Below, piece after piece: positions 8,087 to 14,729 of a DNA stretch of 25,548 bases. Position 1 is the stretch's first letter. The number at the start of each line of letters is the position of its first letter. Source of the stretch: CANHEE01 sp043777755 (GTDB lineage: Bacteria; Bacteroidota; Bacteroidia; Chitinophagales; Saprospiraceae); the NCBI GenBank assembly GCA_043777755.1, contig JAYWHK010000165.1:1-25548 (forward strand), read 5' to 3'. A program made the translations under genes and the position numbers. The notes beneath the pieces are model-generated. The model made no database searches. It saw only the letters and a list, made by a program, of their open reading frames with translations, and was not told the origin of the DNA.

Positions 8087-10777
8087 CTACACCAGCCCCT
8101 TCACTTTCCCCAAAACTCCTTCCAACGCTCCAATCTCGATTCCTCCTGCTGCCGCAAAAATAGGTTGTCCGCCACCTTTGCCATCGTTGAGTTGTTTGAC
8201 GAGATTTCCTGCATGGAAACCTTTTTCTTTGACGAGGTTATCGCTAATTTGAATCGTGATTTGCGCTTTTTCGCCATTGACTGAACCCAATGCAATGAAA
8301 GCGTTGCCGATTTCTCGCTCCAAGTTAGTTACCAATGTTTTGATAGCTTTGCTGTCGCTCAAATCAATTTTTTTAATTAAAAGATTAAAACCATTGTGGC
8401 TTTCAAATTCGTTTCTCAATGTTTTTTGCAACATAGAAGCCTCTTTTAATAAAAATGATTCTTTTTCTTTTAGCAATTCTTTATTGTCTTCTTGCAAATC
8501 TGTAATCGCTTTCAACAAATCTTTTGGATTTTTGAAGGCTTCCATTGCTTTTGACAAAAGCGCAACTTTCTCATTCAAATAATTTTCCGCCACCGCATCA
8601 GTCAAAACTTCCACACGTCGAACTCCTGCTGTCACTGAACCTTCCGAAATAATTTTGCATAAGCCAATCTCGCCCGTTGCAGCTACGTGCGTACCGCCAC
8701 AAAGTTCAATACTGAAATCTTTATCGTAAGTAATCACACGCACCGTTTCGCCATATTTTTCGCCAAAAAGCATAATTGCGCCTGTTTTTTGAGCGTCAGC
8801 GATAGGCATTTCTCGAACTTCTTCGAGCGCAATATTTTCTCTAATACGTTGATTTACAATGCTTTCTATTTGTGATAATTCTTCTTTTGTCACGGCATTG
8901 AAATGTGCAAAGTCAAAACGCAAACGATTTTCATCAATGCTTTGACCTTTTTGCAAAGCGTGCGTTCCCAACACTTGATGCAACGCTGCATGAAGCAAAT
9001 GTCCAACGGAGTGATTTTTTGAAATCAAACTACGGCGTTTTTCATTCACTTGTGCAAACACATTTTCATCTTCTATTTGTTGTGGAAACTTATCCACAAC
9101 GTGAATAATCAAGTCATTTTCTTTCTTGGTATCTAAAACTTCGATACGCTCGCCGCCGTCAAAAACCAAATGACCACTATCGCCAACTTGTCCGCCACTT
9201 TCTGCGTAAAAAGGCGTTCTGCTCAATACAATATGATAATTTGTACCTTTTTTATCTTCTACTGTTCTGTATTTCAACACCTTCGCATTGCGAACTTGTA
9301 ATTGGTCGTAACCTACAAACTCTACTCTTTCCTCTCGAGCTTCCTCTCCTTCGGGGAGGATTGAGGTGGGGCTTATCCAGTCGCCAACTTGTTTTTCTGC
9401 ATCAGCTTGTGAACGTTTCTTTTGTGCTGACAATGCTACGTTAAATCCTTCATTATCAACAGAATAACCTTTTTCTTTCAATATTAATTCTGTCAAATCC
9501 AATGGAAAACCGTAGGTGTCGAATAACTCAAATGCGGTTGCACCGTTGATTTCATTGTTTGGGCTATCCGAGTGTTGGGCAACCTCAAGGGTTGCCCCTA
9601 CGTGCGTTTCAACAATAACATCTAACCTTTTCAAACCACTTTCCAATGTCCTCAAAAACGATTTTTCTTCTTCCAAAATCACTTTTTGAACAAATGCTTC
9701 TTGCGCTTTCAACTCAGGGAAAACATCTGCAAATTCAGTCGCCAAAATCGGTACTAATTGATTGAAAAACGGTTCCTTTATGTCTAAAAATGAATAATAA
9801 TAACGCACCGCACGACGTAAAATCCTACGAATGACATATCCTGCTCCACCAGAAGAAGGCAATTGACCGTCTGCAATCGTGAACGCTACGGCACGAATAT
9901 GATCTGCGACAACACGCATCGCTACGTCTGTTTTGGCATCACGCTCATAACTTCCCGTGTATTTTTTACCTGATTTTGCTTCAATAAAGCTCAATAATGA
10001 CGTAAAAACGTCTGTATCGTAAGTGTATAACTTATTTTGCATGACCATACACAAACGTTCAAAACCCATACCTGTATCAACGTGTTGTGCAGGTAAAATG
10101 ACCAACGAACCGTCTGCTTTACGCTCAAATTGCATAAAGACATTGTTCCAAATCTCTACTACTTGCGGATCGTCTTGATTGACAAGGGTTTCGCCAGGTA
10201 CTTTTGCACGTTCTTCATCGCTGCGGAAATCAAAGTGAATTTCAGAACAAGGACCACAAGGACCTTGTGCGCCCATTTCCCAAAAATTATCTTTTTTAGA
10301 CCCGTCTAAAATTTGATTGGCAGGTAAATATTTCAACCAAAAACCACGAGCTTCCTCGTCACTCGCTAAGTTTTCCTTAGCATCGCCACCAAAAACACTC
10401 GCATACAAGCGGTCTTTCGGTAAACCCAAAGTCACGGTCAAAAACTCGAAACTCCACGCAATCGCATCTTCTTTGAAGTAATCGCCAAACGACCAGTTGC
10501 CCAACATTTCAAACATGGTATGGTGCGTTCCGTCAAAGCCAACATCTTCCAAATCGTTGTGTTTTCCACTAACCCGAAGGCATTTTTGCGTATCTACGAT
10601 GCGTTTAGACGGCGGCGTACCGTTGCCCAAAAAATAATCTTTGAACTGTACCATACCTGAGTTTGTGAACATCAGTGTAGGGTCATTTTTAAGTACCAAC
10701 GGCGCAGAAGGTACAATTTTATGTTGTTTGCTTTCAAAAAATGAAAGGAATGCACGGCGTATTTCGTGTGATGTCAT
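8087..10777 (-). CDS. alaS: Alanyl-tRNA synthetase
   Basis: This cytoplasmic class II synthetase charges tRNA-Ala and edits Ser/Gly mischarges. At 896 aa it is somewhat longer than the ~870-880 aa usual for the family. Domains in order: aminoacylation domain (1-~250, with FTNSGMVQFKDYF and GNWSFGDYF), tRNA-recognition helices (~250-460), editing domain (~490-730, zinc-binding H589 and H593 in KNHSVGHLLH, C693 and H697 in CGGTH), and C-Ala (~740-896, with GGGQPIFAAAGG). Two in-frame insertions relative to the family pattern, around residues 391-409 and 469-484, coincide with palindromic GC-rich DNA and are listed separately. It starts 23 nt after the AbiC-like gene and is followed closely by the secreted 170-aa protein. 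Confidence 0.97.
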   Translation of the reverse strand: MTSHEIRRAFLSFFESKQHKIVPSAPLVLKNDPTLMFTNSGMVQFKDYFLGNGTPPSKRIVDTQKCLRVSGKHNDLEDVGFDGTHHTMFEMLGNWSFGDYFKEDAIAWSFEFLTVTLGLPKDRLYASVFGGDAKENLASDEEARGFWLKYLPANQILDGSKKDNFWEMGAQGPCGPCSEIHFDFRSDEERAKVPGETLVNQDDPQVVEIWNNVFMQFERKADGSLVILPAQHVDTGMGFERLCMVMQNKLYTYDTDVFTSLLSFIEAKSGKKYTGSYERDAKTDVAMRVVADHIRAVAFTIADGQLPSSGGAGYVIRRILRRAVRYYYSFLDIKEPFFNQLVPILATEFADVFPELKAQEAFVQKVILEEEKSFLRTLESGLKRLDVIVETHVGATLEVAQHSDSPNNEINGATAFELFDTYGFPLDLTELILKEKGYSVDNEGFNVALSAQKKRSQADAEKQVGDWISPTSILPEGEEAREERVEFVGYDQLQVRNAKVLKYRTVEDKKGTNYHIVLSRTPFYAESGGQVGDSGHLVFDGGERIEVLDTKKENDLIIHVVDKFPQQIEDENVFAQVNEKRRSLISKNHSVGHLLHAALHQVLGTHALQKGQSIDENRLRFDFAHFNAVTKEELSQIESIVNQRIRENIALEEVREMPIADAQKTGAIMLFGEKYGETVRVITYDKDFSIELCGGTHVAATGEIGLCKIISEGSVTAGVRRVEVLTDAVAENYLNEKVALLSKAMEAFKNPKDLLKAITDLQEDNKELLKEKESFLLKEASMLQKTLRNEFESHNGFNLLIKKIDLSDSKAIKTLVTNLEREIGNAFIALGSVNGEKAQITIQISDNLVKEKGFHAGNLVKQLNDGKGGGQPIFAAAGGIEIGALEGVLGKVKGLV
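9339..9373 (-). repeat. Palindromic repeat-like insert in alaS (codons ~469-481)
   Basis: CCTCTCC (9343-9349) and GGGGAGG (9353-9359) form a 7-bp stem with one G-T pair and a TTC loop, continued by GATTGAGGTGGGGCTT. Read on the minus strand, the AAGCCCCACC...GAAGGAGAGG layout is like a common GC-rich intergenic repeat of Bacteroidota genomes, recalled from memory. Here it encodes SPTSILPEGEEA between the conserved GDW and VEFVGY blocks of AlaS, where family members normally have a shorter linker. The reading frame is intact. Confidence 0.55.
9559..9607 (-). repeat. Palindromic repeat-like insert in alaS (codons ~391-407)
   Basis: GGGCAACC (9577-9584) and GGTTGCCC (9590-9597) form a perfect 8-bp stem with a 5-nt loop. 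The word TTGGGC occurs twice (9559-9564, 9575-9580). On the coding strand the segment reads GTAGGGGCAACCCTTGAGG and resembles intergenic repeats rather than synthetase sequence. It encodes VETHVGATLEVAQHSDSP between the FLRTLESGLKRLD helix and the conserved AFELFDTYGFPLDLT block, where AlaS proteins usually have a shorter segment ending in SGxxAF. The frame is kept. Confidence 0.6.
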
Positions 10778-10800
10778 ATTATTATATATTCTATGATTTT

Positions 10801-11475
10801 TTATACCTGAAAAAAATCTACTATTTGGTTTGCGTTAATTATTATATTTTTAAATTCTTTATCTTCTTTTGTGAAAAATTCAATACATTCTTTTTCTTCT
10901 ATGCTAAAATGAAAGTATAAAATATTTAGATAATTTTGCTTATCTGTTGCTTTACTTCTTAGTACGAAATCAATGATATATTTTACAGTTTTAAAATATT
11001 CATTGATTTGCAATAAATGATTATTGAATAATTCTTTTTTATCTTCTTTTAGACTAAATTCTAATAATTTTTCATCATTTAAAGCTAAACAATCATAATT
11101 ATTGGGAATGTCTACTAATTCCTGTCCAACGATTTGCAATATGCTTCTTGTAGTATTTTCTATGTCTATATTTTTAGATATTTGAAGTTGATAAAGGTTT
11201 AGCAAATTAAAAAATGTTGTTTCAACTTTTTCCGCTTTTTGAGTTTTCAATGAAATATACAATAAAATAAAACTCGCCAAACTCCAAATCGCTCCTACCA
11301 AACCACCTATAAATGAACCAAAATGGTCTAATTTATCGCTATCAATAGTTGTTGTAAAACCACCAAAATTTGCTAAAAATAAAAATATCGTTCCGCCTAA
11401 CACAAGAAAGCCTGTAATTGCTAACGCAAAACTTGCATTTTCAGAAAACAACCAACCTCTTAATTTATTCAACAT
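10801..11475 (-). CDS. Putative AbiC-like phage abortive infection membrane protein
   Basis: This 224-aa protein has two N-terminal membrane helices (about 16-37 and 54-77) and a cytoplasmic helical domain. The second helix and the following stretch (GSFIGGLVGAIWSLASF, LLYISLKTQ, ETTFFNLLNLYQ, residues ~53-96), and the distal pattern YFKTVKYIIDFVL then NYLNILYFHFSIEEKECIEFF, follow the layout of the putAbiC family (putative phage abortive infection proteins). That assignment is from pattern recognition and not certain. The gene is more AT-rich than alaS and lies between a RAYT transposase and alaS, an unusual neighbour set that fits acquisition. If the family is right, it may act in phage defence by growth arrest; the mechanism is unknown. 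Confidence 0.68.
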   Translation of the reverse strand: MLNKLRGWLFSENASFALAITGFLVLGGTIFLFLANFGGFTTTIDSDKLDHFGSFIGGLVGAIWSLASFILLYISLKTQKAEKVETTFFNLLNLYQLQISKNIDIENTTRSILQIVGQELVDIPNNYDCLALNDEKLLEFSLKEDKKELFNNHLLQINEYFKTVKYIIDFVLRSKATDKQNYLNILYFHFSIEEKECIEFFTKEDKEFKNIIINANQIVDFFQV

Positions 11476-11516
11476 ATTTTTAATTCATTATTTTCAAAAT
11501 AACGTTTTGCCGCCGT

Positions 11517-11527
11517 GATTTCAAATC
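11517..11527. repeat. REP-like palindrome at the 3' end of the RAYT gene
   Basis: GATTTCAAATC is a perfect 5-bp inverted repeat around one base, flanked by CCGT and GGG that add a G-T pair and a C-G pair. It lies 5 nt past the RAYT stop codon. RAYT proteins act on short palindromic REP sequences, so this may be a cognate element, but only one copy was noticed in the window. Confidence 0.35.
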
Positions 11528-11531
11528 GGGA

Positions 11532-12029
11532 TTATGACCGCAATTTATCGTTGTTCCAATTTTTGGGATTATTGACAATATAATTGCTAATATTATCATA
11601 AGAACGTTCATTTCTGATGATATGTTCCCAATAATTGCGTTGCCAAACTTTGCCCAATTGAATATCCAAATCGTTTTCTTTGATGTATTTCAAACAATGA
11701 TGAACCACCAATGATTTGTATGCGCCTACGATTTCGCCCAATGTTTTTACATTGTCATCGCTGTTGATAATCAAAATATGGTGCGTATGATTAGGCATAA
11801 TCACAAATTCGCCCAATTCGATATGCTCGTAACGTTCAGGCATGAATTGCCATATCTCATACGCAATTTCGCCAAAAGCGTTGCAAATCATCACACCATC
11901 TTTTATTTCTCCAAAAAGATGCCGTTTGTTTTGTACGCAAGGAGTAATAAAGGACGCTCCTTCTTGGCTATAATCATAATTTTGCAAGCGAATCGAACGC
12001 CGATGATGCAAATTTGGGTCAAAATTCAT
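11532..12029 (-). CDS. REP-associated tyrosine transposase (RAYT, Y1_Tnp family)
   Basis: This 165-aa single-domain protein is close to the usual RAYT length. The family core is visible: FVIMPNHTHHILI (residues 75-87) carries the HUH-type pair H81/H83, and VWQRNYWEHIIRNERSYDNI (128-147) followed by YIVNNPKNW is the characteristic C-terminal helix with candidate catalytic Y133. The middle HUH residue is Thr (T82) rather than the usual hydrophobic residue, so activity may be altered. RAYTs are single-strand DNA endonucleases linked to dissemination of REP palindromes and are usually domesticated single-copy genes. It has its own near-consensus promoter and is separated from fusA by a terminator. 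Confidence 0.85.
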   Translation of the reverse strand: MNFDPNLHHRRSIRLQNYDYSQEGASFITPCVQNKRHLFGEIKDGVMICNAFGEIAYEIWQFMPERYEHIELGEFVIMPNHTHHILIINSDDNVKTLGEIVGAYKSLVVHHCLKYIKENDLDIQLGKVWQRNYWEHIIRNERSYDNISNYIVNNPKNWNNDKLRS

Positions 12030-12047
12030 TTTTCAAAAATCGAGCCG

Positions 12048-12078
12048 CAAAATTACAACTATTTATCAAGTGTATCAA
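12048..12078 (-). promoter_or_regulatory. Candidate promoter of the RAYT gene
   Basis: On the minus strand TAATTTTG (12055-12048) matches TAnnTTTG, with a partial -33 box TTG (12078-12076) exactly 20 nt upstream. The ATG at 12029 lies about 19 nt downstream of the -7 element. Confidence 0.5.
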
Positions 12079-12090
12079 TAAGTTTATAAA

Positions 12091-12125
12091 AAAAACCGTT
12101 CCAATATAGCATTGAAACGGTTTTT
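12091..12125 (-). terminator. Rho-independent terminator of fusA
   Basis: The arms 12091-12105 and 12111-12125 pair over 15 positions with one C/A mismatch (core CCGTT/AACGG and CAAT/ATTG) around a 5-nt loop. On the minus strand the stem is followed by a T tract. It lies 26 nt after the fusA stop. The A and T tracts on both sides would let it act in both directions. Confidence 0.82.
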
Positions 12126-12151
12126 TTTTATTTTTAAAAGAAATATTTTAA

Positions 12152-14275
12152 TTATTTCTTAGCTTCTTCCATGATTTGCTTCACGATACCCGCTGGTGCT
12201 TCAGCATAGTGGCTGAACTCCATTGTAGATGATGCACGACCAGAAGTAATCGTACGCAACTGAGTTACGTAACCGAACATTTCTGATAATGGAACATCTG
12301 CTTGGATAGCGATTGCACCACCCATACGAGTTTCTTGTCCTTTTGGCATACCACGACGACGGTTCAAGTCACCAATAACATTACCTGTATACTCGTCAGG
12401 AGTGATTACTTCCAATTTCATGATTGGTTCCATCAACTTCGGATTACATTTTGGAGCTGCTTCACGGAAACCTTCTTTTGCACAAAGTTCAAAAGCGATT
12501 GGCTTACTATCCACAGAGTGCATACCACCATCAAATACTTTCACTTTCATGCTTTCAATGTTATAACCAGCCAAAATACCGTTTTTCATCATCGCTGTGA
12601 AACCGTCAGTTACTGGCTTGATATAGTTCTTGTCGATAGAACCACCTACGATAGCCCACTCAAACTGTAACTTTTTCTTACCAGACTTAAAGTCATCGCT
12701 TTGCAAGAACTCCTCATCTGCTGGACCTAATTCAAATTCCATATCGGCAAATAAACCAGAACCACCTGATTGCTTCTTCAATTTCTCACGGTGAGAAGTA
12801 GTCGTTGTTAAAGCCTCTTTGTAAGATACCTGAGGCGCACCTTGATTACATTCTACCTTGAACTCACGGCGAAGACGATCAACGATGATTTCCAAGTGTA
12901 ATTCTCCCATACCAGAGATAACAGTTTGGTTTGTTTCTTCGTCAAATTTCACTTTGAAAGTAGGATCTTCCTCAGCCAATTTAGCCAAAGACATACCTAA
13001 TCTATCTTGATCTTTTTGAGTTTTTGGCTCAATTGCAATACCAATTACTGGCTCAGGGAATACCATTGATTCCAATACAATTGGATGGTCAGGATCACAC
13101 AAAGTGTCACCTGTACGAATATCCTTAAAACCAACACCAGCTACGATGTCACCAGCTTCTACACGGTCAATTGACACCTGCTTATTAGCGTGCATTTGAT
13201 ACAAACGAGAGATACGCTCTCTGTTGTCAGAACGAGTATTCAATACATAAGAACCAGCATCTAAAGCACCAGAATAAACACGTATGAAACACAAACGACC
13301 TACGAATGGGTCAGTTGCAATTTTAAATGCCAACGCTGAAAATGGCTCATTTGTACTTGGCTGACGAGTAACCTCTTGGTCTGTTTTAGGATTTGTACCT
13401 TTGATAGCATCAATATCCAATGGACAAGGCAAGAAATAACAAACTGCATCTAAACAAGCTTGAACACCTTTATTTTTGAATGCAGAACCACACATTACTG
13501 GAGTCATTTTCATGTCCAATACTGCTTGACGGATTGCTGCACGCATTTCTTCGATAGTAATAGTGTCTGGATCAGTAAAAAACTTTTCCATCAACGCATC
13601 ATCATAAGAAGCTGCTTCTTCTACCAACAATTGACGGTAGTGCATTACATCTTCTACCATGTCCGCAGGAACAGGGATCTCTTGGAAAGTAGCACCCATT
13701 CCAGCTTCGTCCCAAACGATTGCTTTACCGCTTACTAAATCGACAACACCTTTGAAGGTTTCTTCGTTACCGATTGGCAATTGTAAAGGAATTGCGTTAG
13801 AACCTAATTTAGCTTTCATGTCCTTTACTACATTCAAAAAATCTGCACCTGAACGGTCCATCTTATTTACAAATGCAATACGAGGAACTTTATAACCATC
13901 TGCCAAACGCCAGTTTGTTTCAGATTGTGGCTCTACACCATCAACCGCAGAGAATAAGAACATCAAACCATCTAATACACGAAGAGAACGATTTACCTCT
14001 ACGGTAAAATCCACGTGACCTGGAGTGTCAATGATGTTGAAGTGATATTTTTGACCAGCAACACTCCAAGAACAAGTTGTAGCTGCTGATGTAATTGTGA
14101 TACCACGCTCTTGTTCTTGCTCCATCCAGTCCATTGTAGCTGCACCTTCGTGAACTTCACCAATCTTGTGAGATACACCTGTATAAAAAAGGATACGCTC
14201 AGTGGTTGTCGTTTTACCTGCATCAATGTGTGCAGCAATACCAATGTTCCGCGTGAATCTTAGGTCCTTTGCCAT
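12152..14275 (-). CDS. fusA: Elongation factor G
   Basis: EF-G is the ribosomal translocase GTPase. The 707-aa protein has the canonical length and motifs: P-loop AHIDAGKTT (15-23), switch I ERGITI (56-61), G3 DTPGH (83-87), G4 NKMD (137-140), and intact domains II-V (for example GMGELHLEI in domain III and RRGMPKGQE in domain V). It looks like the housekeeping copy rather than a divergent paralogue. It is not flanked by rpsL/rpsG or tuf as in a str operon, but stands alone between its own promoter (14454-14485) and a terminator (12091-12125). The start codon is ATG at 14275, with a leader of about 170 nt. Confidence 0.98.
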   Translation of the reverse strand: MAKDLRFTRNIGIAAHIDAGKTTTTERILFYTGVSHKIGEVHEGAATMDWMEQEQERGITITSAATTCSWSVAGQKYHFNIIDTPGHVDFTVEVNRSLRVLDGLMFLFSAVDGVEPQSETNWRLADGYKVPRIAFVNKMDRSGADFLNVVKDMKAKLGSNAIPLQLPIGNEETFKGVVDLVSGKAIVWDEAGMGATFQEIPVPADMVEDVMHYRQLLVEEAASYDDALMEKFFTDPDTITIEEMRAAIRQAVLDMKMTPVMCGSAFKNKGVQACLDAVCYFLPCPLDIDAIKGTNPKTDQEVTRQPSTNEPFSALAFKIATDPFVGRLCFIRVYSGALDAGSYVLNTRSDNRERISRLYQMHANKQVSIDRVEAGDIVAGVGFKDIRTGDTLCDPDHPIVLESMVFPEPVIGIAIEPKTQKDQDRLGMSLAKLAEEDPTFKVKFDEETNQTVISGMGELHLEIIVDRLRREFKVECNQGAPQVSYKEALTTTTSHREKLKKQSGGSGLFADMEFELGPADEEFLQSDDFKSGKKKLQFEWAIVGGSIDKNYIKPVTDGFTAMMKNGILAGYNIESMKVKVFDGGMHSVDSKPIAFELCAKEGFREAAPKCNPKLMEPIMKLEVITPDEYTGNVIGDLNRRRGMPKGQETRMGGAIAIQADVPLSEMFGYVTQLRTITSGRASSTMEFSHYAEAPAGIVKQIMEEAKK

Positions 14276-14453
14276 GACAATTTTAATTTATATTTTAAAT
14301 TTTAAATTTGTACTTTATTATCGTTTTATTTTTTGTAAAAAAATTAAAAAAAATGAAAACAAAACAATAAAACTACGATATTATATTTAGTTGATTTTCA
14401 AGTATATAGAGATTATAATAGTACAATTATAATGCCATTCCTCAAAACGAGTG

Positions 14454-14485
14454 CAAAGGTAAAGGTTTTTTGTTTGATAGTCAAA
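14454..14485 (-). promoter_or_regulatory. Promoter of fusA
   Basis: On the minus strand TTTG (14485-14482) and TACCTTTG (14461-14454) are separated by 20 nt, a full match to the Bacteroidota -33/-7 arrangement. Transcription would start a few bases below 14454, giving an untranslated leader of about 170 nt before the ATG at 14275. Confidence 0.72.
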
Positions 14486-14667
14486 TATTTATGGGTTTTT
14501 AACGCTATTTTTTTATTAATTTTTTGAAAAAAATAGACGATTTGTAAAACAATTGAAAAATAGAACAAAATTTTCTTTGTAATCGCTTGTCAAATTTCGT
14601 TTTAAACAGAATAATTATTTTTGTGCCAACAAAATTTGTCCTCAATTTAATAATCTTTTTATATGAA

Positions 14668-14699
14668 TTTGCGTTTAATAAAGTTTAGCTGTATTTTTG
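14668..14699 (+). promoter_or_regulatory. Promoter of the DUF4175 gene
   Basis: TTTG (14668-14671), a 20-nt spacer and TATTTTTG (14692-14699) match the Bacteroidota promoter pattern. The -7 box covers the in-frame TTG at 14697, so that codon cannot be the translation start of a transcript made from here. The next in-frame ATG, at 14730, is the likely start. Confidence 0.72.
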
Positions 14700-14729
14700 C
14701 AATTACTTTTGATTCAAAGTATTTTAATT

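Larger units (their letters stand above)
14276..14729. other. Divergent intergenic region between fusA and the DUF4175 gene
   Basis: This 454-nt AT-rich region has no coding signal. It holds the minus-strand fusA promoter and its ~170-nt leader, and the plus-strand promoter for the DUF4175 gene. The self-complementary octamer ATTATAAT occurs twice (14412-14419 and 14426-14433) just downstream of the presumed fusA transcription start. A second TATTTTTG on the + strand (14616-14623) lacks a good -33 partner. Confidence 0.6.

Noticed and set aside
12302..12670. 122-aa open frame opposite fusA
   Set aside because: Antisense shadow of a highly conserved coding region with no promoter or family pattern.
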